The translations under genes and the position numbers were made by a program. Below the pieces are notes generated by a model that saw only the letters and a list, made by a program, of their open reading frames with translations, ran no database searches and was not told where the DNA came from. From assembly GCF_000222485.1 (NCBI RefSeq), contig NC_015914.1, forward strand, positions 2,800,501-2,864,500: a stretch of DNA of 64,000 nt, in the 5' to 3' direction. Within the stretch, counting starts at the first letter, position 1; every line of letters begins with the position of its first letter. Below, in pieces: positions 36,503-45,615 of this stretch. This DNA comes from Cyclobacterium marinum DSM 745 (GTDB taxonomy: Bacteria; Bacteroidota; Bacteroidia; Cytophagales; Cyclobacteriaceae).

Positions 36503-39500
36503 ATGATCAAGAAACTCTACACACAATGGTGGCAATTTGTTTTTATAATGTTGCTGATCCTATCCTTCAAAACCGAAACTGTGTTGGCGCAAAGCGAGAT
36601 TGTAATCGGAACAGTTTATTCCCAGGAAGATGGCACGACAATTCCCGGGGTCAATATAATAAATGTTGGCACTGCATTGGGGACTGTAACCGACATGGAT
36701 GGTAAATTTTCCATTAGCATTTCCGGTAACAATACCGTTTTAAGATTTTCAGCCATAGGCTACCAAACACAAGAAATCACCGTAGGCAATCAAACCAATA
36801 TTGAGGTGACACTAGAAACTGCCTTGGGGGCTTTAGATGAGATAATTGTGGTGGGATATGGTGAACAATCCAGAGAAAAACTTACATCTGCTGTAAGTAC
36901 ATTAGATACCAAGGTACTTGAAAACATTCCTTTAGGAAATGCTGCTTCCGCATTACAAGGAACAGTATCCGGAGTAAGGGTTCAAACCTTGAGCGGACAG
37001 CCCGGCGCCTCTCCAAGAATAATTGTAAGAGGGGGGACTTCCATCAATAATCCTAATGGAGCGGAACCTTTATACGTTGTAGATGGTGTAATTAGAGACG
37101 ATATACAGGGGATCAATCCAATGGATATCGAATCCATGCAGGTGTTAAAAGATGCTGCATCCACAGCCATTTATGGTGCAAGAGCTTCCAATGGGGTGGT
37201 GATTTTGACCACTAAGTCGGGAAAGGCAGGAGATACAAAGGTGACCTATAGGTATACAATTGGAGCCTCACAACTACGTGAGAAATATGATTTATTATCT
37301 GCCAGGGATTATATCTATTACTCAAGGTTGGGTGTAGCTGCTACAGGGATTAAATCTCCATCAAGGCTTGCTCAATTGGATGGAGCATTCGGTTATGGTA
37401 TTGGGAATGACCTTACCAATAATACGGCTTATACTACTCAATATTTAACCCCTGAAAATGAATACAAACTAAGTGAAGGCTGGCAAAGCATGCCTGATCC
37501 GGTAGACCCCAGCAAAACCATTATTTTTGATGAGGTAGATTGGCAAGATGTGCTGTTTAGAACCGCCATGACACAAGATCATTATTTGAACTTATCTGGA
37601 GGAACGGAGAAAGCCACCTTTAATTTAGGGGTTGGTTACTCAGATATGGATGGGATAGCAATTACTACCAATTATAAAAGATTTACTGCCAATATGAACG
37701 GTAGGTTGCAAGTAAGTGACAAATTATTTGTTTTTGCAGGGTTAAATTTTACTCGGTCCACTGATAATTTGGTTTACAGTGAAAACAACTTGTTTGAAAG
37801 ATCCATTGCCACACCTCCCACTGCAAAGTATACCTTTGAAGATGGAACCTTGTCTCCGGGGGTGAGTCGTTCTTTAGGTAATCCTGCCTATCATTTAAAC
37901 CGCAGTACCAATGACAATACATTGACCTTAATGACCTTGAGTGGTGGTGCAAATTGGGAACTTGCCCCCGGTCTGAGTTTTGAGCCTTCTGCTTCGTTGT
38001 TTACCCGAGCCAATACGGCTAATACCTTTTTGATGTCCTATCTTAATTCACCCACTCAATTGGTGGAAGATAGAAATGCTACCGGAAGTCAAACCAACTG
38101 GGAACAATTACAATTTGATGCAGTTTTGAATTATGAGAAAAGTTTTACGGACTTACATAACTTCAATGCTACTCTCGGTTATTCTATGTATCAAAGAGAC
38201 AATTATAGTCTTTTTGCTCAGGGTCGTGGAGCCGCTACTGATCTTATACCTACATTAAACGCTTCAGGAGAACCAGTACAGGTTTCCAGTTCCAAAGGAA
38301 AGCAATTGATTCTGGGTTATTTCGGCAGAGCAAATTATGATTTTGACAACAAATACTTATTATCAGTTAGTGCCAGATATGATGGTGCATCTAACTTAGG
38401 TTCTGCTTACAAATGGGGTTTCTTCCCTGGAGTGTCTGCGGGATGGAATTTACACAATGAAACTTTCTGGAGTGCTCCTGCAGCAATTGATAAGTTCAAA
38501 TTGAGAGCAAGTTATGGCCTTAATGGTAATCTGGGTAACCTTAGCGATTTTCAAGCCCAGGGCGGTTATAGTGTGGGAGCCATTTACCAAGGAAACGCTG
38601 CTGTGGAATATACTACCATTGCGAATCCTGACCTAAAATGGGAGCAATCCAGAACATTTGATATTGGTTTTGATGCAAGTTTGTTCAATAACCGCGTCAG
38701 CTTATTGTTTGATTATTATCAAAGAGAAACTTCTAATTTAATCACTACTCTGGCCATGCCTAAACTGACCGGGTTTACCAGTGTGTTGACAAACCTTGGT
38801 AGTTTAGAAAATAAAGGTGTAGAGCTAGAGGTCAGTTTTAACATCCTAGAGACAAAGGATTGGATGTGGAATTTGGGATTCAATGCTTCGTATGTGAAAA
38901 ATAAGATATTGGAGCTTCCGGAAAATGACAATGAAAACAATAGAATTGGAGGTTTTAATGTCTATGATCCTTCTGTCGGTGATTATGTTTGGAAAGGTGG
39001 TTTACAAGAAGGAGGTCAGATTGGAGAAATGTATGGCTATCAGTATTTGTCGGTTTTTGCCACTGATGATGAAGCTGCTGCTGCACCTCAGGATTTGATC
39101 ATGGCCGGTCCTGACCGAACCAGATATGGTGGAGATGTGAATTGGTTGGATGTGGATGGTAATGATGTGATCGATACCAGAGATAGGGTTTATATGGGCA
39201 ATATTTTCCCTAAATGGACCGGAGGCTTTTCGAATAATGTAAATTATAAAGGGATTAACCTTTATATGAGAATGGACTATACCACCGGACATACTATTTA
39301 TAACTATGTGAGGGCTAATTTGGATGGTGAGTTTGTAGGAAATACCAATATGAGCTCAAATATTGCGAGGTCTTGGGAAAATCAAGGGGATGTAACCGAC
39401 GTTCCTAAGTTTTACTGGGCAGATCAAGTGGCCCAAAGTAACTATTGGAGAGGGGATCCAAGAAACCTAGACAATGGTGCCGGAAGCTCTGTGAACTATG

Positions 39501-39724
39501 AGAAAGGTGATTTTTTAGCTTTAAGGGAACTTACCTTAAGTTACGATTATTCAGCCGGCTGGTATAGAAAGATTGGAATTGAAGGAATCCGTCTCAATCT
39601 TACAGGAAACAACTTGATTTATTTTACTGATTTTAGTGGTCTTTCTCCTGAAGAAGGAGGAATGAATAGAGGGCGTTTTCCTGTTCCTCGCAATATCATG
39701 TTAGGTATCAACCTTTCTCTTTAA
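36503..39724 (+). CDS. SusC/RagA-family TonB-linked outer-membrane transporter
   Basis: Outer-membrane beta-barrel that imports glycan or peptide fragments with energy from TonB; works under a SusD lid. 1073 aa: signal peptide to about residue 30 (ETVLAQ), carboxypeptidase-regulatory-like domain (about 34-110; GTVYSQEDGTTIPGVNI, GYQTQEITV), SusC signature IIVVGYGEQSREKLTSAVS, plug domain (about 120-245; RGGTSINNPNGAEPLYVVDG, YGARASNGVVILTTK) and the barrel to the end. There is no N-terminal anti-sigma-sensing STN domain, so regulation is not through an extracytoplasmic sigma factor. It heads the utilisation operon with susD 27 bp behind. Confidence 0.95.
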   Translation: MIKKLYTQWWQFVFIMLLILSFKTETVLAQSEIVIGTVYSQEDGTTIPGVNIINVGTALGTVTDMDGKFSISISGNNTVLRFSAIGYQTQEITVGNQTNIEVTLETALGALDEIIVVGYGEQSREKLTSAVSTLDTKVLENIPLGNAASALQGTVSGVRVQTLSGQPGASPRIIVRGGTSINNPNGAEPLYVVDGVIRDDIQGINPMDIESMQVLKDAASTAIYGARASNGVVILTTKSGKAGDTKVTYRYTIGASQLREKYDLLSARDYIYYSRLGVAATGIKSPSRLAQLDGAFGYGIGNDLTNNTAYTTQYLTPENEYKLSEGWQSMPDPVDPSKTIIFDEVDWQDVLFRTAMTQDHYLNLSGGTEKATFNLGVGYSDMDGIAITTNYKRFTANMNGRLQVSDKLFVFAGLNFTRSTDNLVYSENNLFERSIATPPTAKYTFEDGTLSPGVSRSLGNPAYHLNRSTNDNTLTLMTLSGGANWELAPGLSFEPSASLFTRANTANTFLMSYLNSPTQLVEDRNATGSQTNWEQLQFDAVLNYEKSFTDLHNFNATLGYSMYQRDNYSLFAQGRGAATDLIPTLNASGEPVQVSSSKGKQLILGYFGRANYDFDNKYLLSVSARYDGASNLGSAYKWGFFPGVSAGWNLHNETFWSAPAAIDKFKLRASYGLNGNLGNLSDFQAQGGYSVGAIYQGNAAVEYTTIANPDLKWEQSRTFDIGFDASLFNNRVSLLFDYYQRETSNLITTLAMPKLTGFTSVLTNLGSLENKGVELEVSFNILETKDWMWNLGFNASYVKNKILELPENDNENNRIGGFNVYDPSVGDYVWKGGLQEGGQIGEMYGYQYLSVFATDDEAAAAPQDLIMAGPDRTRYGGDVNWLDVDGNDVIDTRDRVYMGNIFPKWTGGFSNNVNYKGINLYMRMDYTTGHTIYNYVRANLDGEFVGNTNMSSNIARSWENQGDVTDVPKFYWADQVAQSNYWRGDPRNLDNGAGSSVNYEKGDFLALRELTLSYDYSAGWYRKIGIEGIRLNLTGNNLIYFTDFSGLSPEEGGMNRGRFPVPRNIMLGINLSL

Positions 39725-39751
39725 TTAAGTCCTGATCAAACATAAAAAATC

Positions 39752-41236
39752 ATGAAAATATTAGTTAATATAAAGACATGCCTTCTAGGAATCACTGTTT
39801 TTCTGCTTAATTATTCCTGTACAGAGCCTTTGGAATTAGCCCCCATTAGTTCGATAGGTGCCAACTCTTTTTGGCAATCTGAACAAGATGCTACCGGAGG
39901 ACTGATTGGGATGTACAACCAGTTTAGAGATCTGTCAAGTAGAACACTCTATTTTATGGGAGAATCAAGGAGCGAGATCATGAGTGAGGGGCTTCAGAAT
40001 GCGGATTATAGAAGAAAGTATTTTGAAAATGACATGAATGAGAGTAATGCCGATCTCGATTGGTTGCAGTCTTACAAAGTGATTAATTATGCCAATTTGG
40101 TAATAAAAAATGTTCCCAATATTACCTTCCCTAATGAAGAAAATAAAAATGATCTACTGGCACAGGCTTATAGCATGAGGGCCTTTATGTATTTTATTCT
40201 TGCCAAGACTTGGGGGGGTGTTCCTTTAATTACGACACCTGTTGAAGGTTTTGATGCAGAAACTACATTTCAGGAAAGGGCTGCTGTTTCTTCCGTATTT
40301 GAATTAATAAAAGCGGATTTGGAAAAGGCCATTGATCTTTTTCCAAACAATGAATTTGGTAATGGCCGTTCGATGTGGTCAAAACCAGCTGTTAATACTC
40401 TTAAAGGAGACGTTTATTTGTGGACCGGCAAAACCATGGGGGGTGGAGAATCTGATATAACTGTTGCTTTAAATGCGCTAAACGAAGTAAGATCTGCTGA
40501 CCTGACTCTTTTGGATGATTTTTCCAGGATTTTTGATTTTGACAATAAGGGAAATAATGAGATAATTTTCTCAGTACATTTCAATGATTTTGAGGTTTCC
40601 AATAACATGTATTCAGACATGTATATAAATTCTCTTGATTTAAAAGAGTCTTATGGTGAAGAAACACTTGCCACTGTTGGCACTCCGGGAGGTTTCAATT
40701 GGTGGGCACCATCAGCAACCATGCGCAATCAATTTAGTAATGAGGACAGTAGGAAAGATGGAAGCTTTTTCGAGATTTATGACACGGATGAGGACAATAC
40801 CTTTATTACTTCAATTGTGAAGAAAGGGGATGGTTATACAGAATCAGGGACCCGTTGGTTTTTGGATGATATTGTTATTTATAGGTATGCGGAATTATTA
40901 CTACTTATCGCCGAAGCCAAAAATGCACTGGGTCAGGATCCTTCCGCTGAAATGAATGAGATAAGAACAAGAGCTTATGGAGAGAATTTCTCTAGCTTTG
41001 AATTTGTAAGTTCCTCCCAAGAAGAAAACGACGAGGCTATTTTACAGGAGAGGTTGTTTGAATTGGCTTTTGAGGGAAAAAGATGGTGGGATCTGATTCG
41101 TTTCGACAAGGCCTTTGAGAAAGTACCTTCCTTACAGGGTAAAGAAGGGCAAGATTATCTTTTGGTTTGGCCAATTACCTTAGAAACCATTAGTTTGAAT
41201 TCAAAAATAACCCAAAATGCAGGTTACGAACAGTAA
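39752..41236 (+). CDS. SusD/RagB-family surface glycan-binding lipoprotein
   Basis: Surface lipoprotein that forms the ligand-binding lid on SusC. Lipobox NYSC with Cys23. The body has the TPR-like helical core (QAYSMRAFMYFILAKTWGG, with VPLITTP following) and the C-terminal RagB/SusD region (LFELAFEGKRWWDLIRF). 494 aa, standard. Ligand specificity cannot be read. Directly follows susC and precedes the secreted degradative enzymes. Confidence 0.94.
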   Translation: MKILVNIKTCLLGITVFLLNYSCTEPLELAPISSIGANSFWQSEQDATGGLIGMYNQFRDLSSRTLYFMGESRSEIMSEGLQNADYRRKYFENDMNESNADLDWLQSYKVINYANLVIKNVPNITFPNEENKNDLLAQAYSMRAFMYFILAKTWGGVPLITTPVEGFDAETTFQERAAVSSVFELIKADLEKAIDLFPNNEFGNGRSMWSKPAVNTLKGDVYLWTGKTMGGGESDITVALNALNEVRSADLTLLDDFSRIFDFDNKGNNEIIFSVHFNDFEVSNNMYSDMYINSLDLKESYGEETLATVGTPGGFNWWAPSATMRNQFSNEDSRKDGSFFEIYDTDEDNTFITSIVKKGDGYTESGTRWFLDDIVIYRYAELLLLIAEAKNALGQDPSAEMNEIRTRAYGENFSSFEFVSSSQEENDEAILQERLFELAFEGKRWWDLIRFDKAFEKVPSLQGKEGQDYLLVWPITLETISLNSKITQNAGYEQ

Positions 41237-41275
41237 TTAGAAGACAGTGAAAAACCCATAAATAACCTTTTGCCT

Positions 41276-42442
41276 ATGTTAATAATTCACCGAGTATTAG
41301 CTTTAACCATGATCATTGCTGCCCTTTCCAACTCCGGAAAGGCGCAGCATGCTTATTTAAATTCAAACAATGGTAAATCAATCTCAATTGGAGCACTGGT
41401 TTACCCCGAGGTTGATGAATTGAAAGGCATGATGATGGGGCCATTTGTTAAATTGTTTGACGGTGGTATTCTAACTGTCGATGGAACAGATTGTATTATC
41501 AGTAGGGATGAAGGGATGACTTGGGAAAGATTTCCTGTATTTGATAACCCGGAAAGTTTTTTGATTTCGGATGAGCGTGCTATTCTTTCAACCAGTAATG
41601 GTGTAATCGTTTTGGCATTTATGAACTTAAAGGAAAGGGCAAACTGGGACTGGCAAGAGGAGATTTCCGATTCACCCGGTGCCAGATTGCCAACTTATAC
41701 AGTGAGGAGTTTAGATGGGGGTAAAACTTGGCAAGACGTTCAAAAGCTCCATAATGAATGGACCGGTGCTATTCGTGACATGATAGAAACGGAGAATGGA
41801 AACATTGTTTTTACTTCCATGATGATGTGGCATCACCCCGGACACCATACGGTGTTGACTTATAAGTCGGGTAATGAAGGTAAGACTTGGGAAAGGTCTA
41901 ATATTATCGATCTCGGAGGAATTGGGCATCACAGTGGGGTGACAGAAGCAACGCTCGAATCACTTCCTCAAGGGAAATTATGGCTGTTAATGCGAACCAA
42001 CTGGGGGACTTTCTGGGAGGCCTTCTCCACTGATGATGGAAAAACATGGAATGGTATCCGGCCAACAGATATACCTGCAAGTTCTGCTCCCGGTTTGCTT
42101 AAAAGGCTTGAAAGTGGCAGGTTGGTTTTGGTGTGGAATAGGAGATTCCCGGAAGGCACGGATTATTACCCGTTAACTGGAGGGGATAAACAATGGTCAG
42201 AAGTGGCCGCTAGTAATCACAGAGATGAGCTGTCAATAGCCTTTTCAGAAGACGAGGGAAGAACATGGTCTGCTCCTTCAGTAATTGCTAAAATTGACAG
42301 CAGTAAAATAATGGATCCCCCTTTGAGAAGGATTTCCTATCCCTATGTTTTTGAACGTAGTCCCGGTGAATTGTGGGTCACTACCATGCAAGGAGGGCTC
42401 CGGGTCAGGTTATATGAAAAGGATTTTATAAAAAAGAAATAG
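41276..42442 (+). CDS. sialidase-like Asp-box protein, divergent member (paralogue 1)
   Basis: Secreted six-bladed propeller of the sialidase/neuraminidase superfamily. Signal peptide (MLIIHRVLALTMIIAALSNSGKAQ) from the ATG at 41276; an ATG two codons earlier is possible. Five Asp boxes of the form S-x-D-x-G-x-T-W are visible: SRDEGMTW, SLDGGKTW, SGNEGKTW (Asp replaced by Asn), STDDGKTW and SEDEGRTW. It lacks the PRNSEG motif of the other three paralogues, and has a distinctive MMMWHHPGHHT segment. The fold is clear; sialic acid as substrate is not proven, as GH33-like propellers in Bacteroidota and Planctomycetes act on varied glycans. Confidence 0.82.
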   Translation: MLIIHRVLALTMIIAALSNSGKAQHAYLNSNNGKSISIGALVYPEVDELKGMMMGPFVKLFDGGILTVDGTDCIISRDEGMTWERFPVFDNPESFLISDERAILSTSNGVIVLAFMNLKERANWDWQEEISDSPGARLPTYTVRSLDGGKTWQDVQKLHNEWTGAIRDMIETENGNIVFTSMMMWHHPGHHTVLTYKSGNEGKTWERSNIIDLGGIGHHSGVTEATLESLPQGKLWLLMRTNWGTFWEAFSTDDGKTWNGIRPTDIPASSAPGLLKRLESGRLVLVWNRRFPEGTDYYPLTGGDKQWSEVAASNHRDELSIAFSEDEGRTWSAPSVIAKIDSSKIMDPPLRRISYPYVFERSPGELWVTTMQGGLRVRLYEKDFIKKK

Positions 42443-42487
42443 GCTTGGAAATTAATAGCTTGATATCAATCAGTAATAATAGAAGGA

Positions 42488-43294
42488 ATGAATAGACTTT
42501 CAGGAAGAAGATTTTTTATAAGGTGCCTTTGTCTACTGCCAATACTGGCCATTTTATCTTTTTCACCTAAGCTCTATAGGAAAAAGGCAGTTTCTGTTTT
42601 TACTCATTCTGGAAAGAACGACAAAGAGAAAATTGCTCTATTGCTCAAGGGGAATACATCATTGATTTGGGTTTTTACAGGAGATAGTATTACTCACGGC
42701 GCAAAACATACCCATGGGTATCGCTCCTATCCTGAAATATTTTCGGAGCGGATAAGGTGGGAATTGGGTAGGGTAAGAGACCTTGTCATCAATACGGGAA
42801 TCAGTGGAAATACAAGCAGGAATATCCTTGACGATTTTGAATGGAGGGTGAAGCAGTTTAAGCCCAATGTGGTGTCAATCATGATAGGGACAAATGACTG
42901 TGCCAATGCGCGGGTTACCCTAGAAGATTATGAGAAAAATATTATCAGTTTAGTGGAGAAGTTTAGAAGCCTAGGGGCCATTCCAATCCTACATACACCT
43001 AATCCTATTATTGAAGCCTTAGATCCTAATAGAGAAAGTCTAGAGGAATATGTAAAGGTTATAAAATCAATTGCTGAAAAAGAGCAGGTGATATTAGTTG
43101 ATAATTATGGTCATTGGAGTGAAGAGTTAGAAACCCCAAATGGAGCAAAAGTTTTTAAGGAATGGCTCAATGATCCCCTGCATCCGAATGGTGGAGGCCA
43201 TTCAGAAATAGCGAGATTAATGTTTAAATCCTTAGGGATTTTTGACCCTACAGCTCCGACCTGCGGAGGTGCCTATTATGAAGGAGAACATTAA
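42488..43294 (+). CDS. SGNH/GDSL-family hydrolase (esterase 1)
   Basis: Exported serine esterase of 268 aa. An N-terminal hydrophobic segment (about 12-27) acts as signal or anchor. All four SGNH blocks are seen: GDSITHG (nucleophile Ser), the Gly in NTGISGNTS, the Asn in GTND, and the catalytic Asp-His in DPLHPNGGGH. In a sialidase/sulfatase locus a carbohydrate O-acetylesterase (for example removing O-acetyl from sugars so exo-enzymes can proceed) is a natural reading. 45 bp from paralogue 1 and 24 bp from paralogue 2. Confidence 0.85.
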   Translation: MNRLSGRRFFIRCLCLLPILAILSFSPKLYRKKAVSVFTHSGKNDKEKIALLLKGNTSLIWVFTGDSITHGAKHTHGYRSYPEIFSERIRWELGRVRDLVINTGISGNTSRNILDDFEWRVKQFKPNVVSIMIGTNDCANARVTLEDYEKNIISLVEKFRSLGAIPILHTPNPIIEALDPNRESLEEYVKVIKSIAEKEQVILVDNYGHWSEELETPNGAKVFKEWLNDPLHPNGGGHSEIARLMFKSLGIFDPTAPTCGGAYYEGEH

Positions 43295-43318
43295 ACGACA
43301 AGCTACCAACCAATTATC

Positions 43319-44434
43319 ATGAAACAATCAAAGTTATTAGTATTAGTAGGTGTATTTCTTCTGAGTTTAGGGAGTTTTTCCAAAGCCCAGGCATTGTTAA
43401 ACACATCAGAAATTGTTCTTCAAATTGGAGAAGACGGTAATCCCCCGAGGAATAGTGAAGGAAGTTTTATCCAATTGAAGGATGGAAGGATATTGTTTGC
43501 ATATTCAAAATTTGAAGGAGGCTCAGGGGATCACGCCAGTGGGGTGATTGCAGGCCGCTATTCTGAAGATGGGGGGAATACATGGACCGGCAAAGACGAG
43601 GTAATCATATCCAATGAGGGAGGCATGAATGTCATGTCTGTTTCCTTTCTGAGGTTAATTGACGGGTCGATTGCTTTATTCTATGCGCGAAAAAATTCAT
43701 TGGATGACTGCATTCCCTATATGCGTTTTTCTACTGATGAGGCCAAAACTTGGTCTGATCCATTTCCCGTAATCACAGATAAGAAAGGGTATTTTGTACT
43801 GAACAATGATCGAGTAATACAACTTCCGGGAGGAAGATTATTGGCTCCTGTATCCTTACATAAAACTGCAGGAGTTGATTTTAGGATGCGTGGATCAATT
43901 TTTTGTTATTATTCTGATGACAATGGTAAAACATGGCATTCGGGGATGGAAATGCCTAATAAAAATAGGGTAGTGGTTCAGGAACCGGGGGTAGTTTTAT
44001 TAGAAAATGGTAAGATTTTGATGTGGTTGCGTACAGACAGAGGGGTGCAATACTTAAGTAAATCGGAGGACCAAGGCTTGACTTGGGAAGAAGTATATCC
44101 TTCAGATATTGCCTCACCTAGGGCACCAGCTTCCCTAAAGAGAATTCCTGAAACCGGAGATCTTATGTTGATTTGGAACAATAACAAAAGTTTGGTAAAA
44201 GAAACAGCTGCTTATAGAACTCCACTTACAGCGGCTATTTCAAAGGATGAAGGGAAAAGTTGGACCCATTTAAAAGTACTCGAAGATGATCCGGATGGTT
44301 TCTTCTGCTATACAGCAATTTCATTTATTGGCAGTGAAGTATTACTTGCTTATATGGCTGCAGAACGTGAAAAATTAAAAGAGAAAATCCCTCTGGTACT
44401 TAGGAAATTAAGCTTGGATGAATTTTATGACTAA
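43319..44434 (+). CDS. sialidase-like Asp-box protein (paralogue 2)
   Basis: Secreted propeller, 371 aa, signal peptide ending near FSKAQA (about residue 25). Asp boxes: SEDGGNTW, STDEAKTW, SDDNGKTW, SEDQGLTW, SKDEGKSW. Shared with paralogues 3 and 4: a PPRNSEGSFIQLKDGR opening (Arg and Glu where GH33 enzymes have their first Arg), GGMNVMSVSFLRL, YFVLNNDRVIQL, VVQEPGVVLLENGKILM and the motif GDLMLIWNNN. Such tight sharing means the genes arose by local duplication. The catalytic set is plausible but not proven. Confidence 0.85.
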   Translation: MKQSKLLVLVGVFLLSLGSFSKAQALLNTSEIVLQIGEDGNPPRNSEGSFIQLKDGRILFAYSKFEGGSGDHASGVIAGRYSEDGGNTWTGKDEVIISNEGGMNVMSVSFLRLIDGSIALFYARKNSLDDCIPYMRFSTDEAKTWSDPFPVITDKKGYFVLNNDRVIQLPGGRLLAPVSLHKTAGVDFRMRGSIFCYYSDDNGKTWHSGMEMPNKNRVVVQEPGVVLLENGKILMWLRTDRGVQYLSKSEDQGLTWEEVYPSDIASPRAPASLKRIPETGDLMLIWNNNKSLVKETAAYRTPLTAAISKDEGKSWTHLKVLEDDPDGFFCYTAISFIGSEVLLAYMAAEREKLKEKIPLVLRKLSLDEFYD

Positions 44435-44439
44435 ATGAT

Positions 44440-45612
44440 ATGAATATGGCAATGAACAAAATAAGCGGACTAATCAAAATACTTCTATTAATAGCATTCG
44501 TAAGCTATGGCTGTGGAGGTAAGCCGGTAGAGGAACAGAATGAAACAACTACCTTACCTGATAAAGAAAGGGTAAGTGCCCCAAAAAATTTGGTGCTCAA
44601 TCCAGGAAAAAACAATCCAAGAAACAGCGAAGGTGATTTTATTGAGTTGAAAGACGGTAAAATCCTCTTTGTTTATTCTCATTATTACGGAGAATCATCC
44701 AGTGATCATGCCACTGCTTATTTGGCAGGAAGGTATTCGGAAGATAAAGGCAAAAGCTGGACAAATGAGGATGTAGAAATTCTACCCAATGAAGGAGGTA
44801 TGAATGTGATGTCTGTATCCTTGCTTAGACTGCAAAATGGGGATATTGCCATGTTTTATTTAAGGAAAAACAATACTGACGATTGCATTCCTTACATGAG
44901 GATTTCTAAAGATGAGGCACAAACATGGTCTGACCCAATAGCCTGTATTACCGATGATGAAGGTTATTTTGTTTTAAACAATGACAGAGTGGTCCAGCTT
45001 GAGGACGGTACATTAATGCTTGCGGTTGCCAAACACGCGGGTCCGGGCATGGAATGGAGAGGTAGAGCTGATTTGTATGCCTATTCCTCTACCGACAATG
45101 GACAGACTTGGGATAGAAGTGAGATGGTGCCCAATCCAAAAGAAATTGTTTTACAAGAACCTGGCTTGGTTGAGTTAGCAGATGGATCAATATTAATGGT
45201 TATTAGAACCGACGCAGGGGTGCAGTGCTATTCATACTCCAAAGACAATGGGAAAACATGGTCTGCAGTAGAAGAAAGCACTCTAGTTTCACCGGTTTCT
45301 CCTGCCACAATTGAAAGAATCCCAGGAACAGGAGATTTGTTGGCAGTATGGAACAATAATGTGTCTGAAGATCCAGATATAGCTAAGTTAAGAACACCAT
45401 TGAGTTCGGCCATTTCAAAGGATGAAGGTAAAACGTGGACGAACTACAAGACTTTAGAAAACGACCCTGACGGTTGGTATTGCTACATAGCTATGGAATT
45501 TATTGGTGATGATGTTTTACTTGGCTACTGTGCAGGCAATAGACCGGCAGGTACCGGACTCTCGGTTACCAAGGTTACCAAGCTTGGAACGGACTGGTTT
45601 TATGAGGATTAA
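44440..45612 (+). CDS. sialidase-like Asp-box lipoprotein (paralogue 3)
   Basis: Secreted propeller, 390 aa, with lipobox-like VSYGC so it is probably membrane anchored; a start two codons in (44446) is also possible. Asp boxes: SEDKGKSW, SKDEAQTW, STDNGQTW, SKDNGKTW, SKDEGKTW. It shares PRNSEGDFIELKDGK, EGGMNVMSVSLLRLQNGDIA and the C-terminal CAGNRPAGTGLSVT with paralogue 4, so these two are the closest pair even though a sulfatase gene lies between them. Starts 5 bp after paralogue 2. Confidence 0.85.
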   Translation: MNMAMNKISGLIKILLLIAFVSYGCGGKPVEEQNETTTLPDKERVSAPKNLVLNPGKNNPRNSEGDFIELKDGKILFVYSHYYGESSSDHATAYLAGRYSEDKGKSWTNEDVEILPNEGGMNVMSVSLLRLQNGDIAMFYLRKNNTDDCIPYMRISKDEAQTWSDPIACITDDEGYFVLNNDRVVQLEDGTLMLAVAKHAGPGMEWRGRADLYAYSSTDNGQTWDRSEMVPNPKEIVLQEPGLVELADGSILMVIRTDAGVQCYSYSKDNGKTWSAVEESTLVSPVSPATIERIPGTGDLLAVWNNNVSEDPDIAKLRTPLSSAISKDEGKTWTNYKTLENDPDGWYCYIAMEFIGDDVLLGYCAGNRPAGTGLSVTKVTKLGTDWFYED

Positions 45613-45615
45613 GCG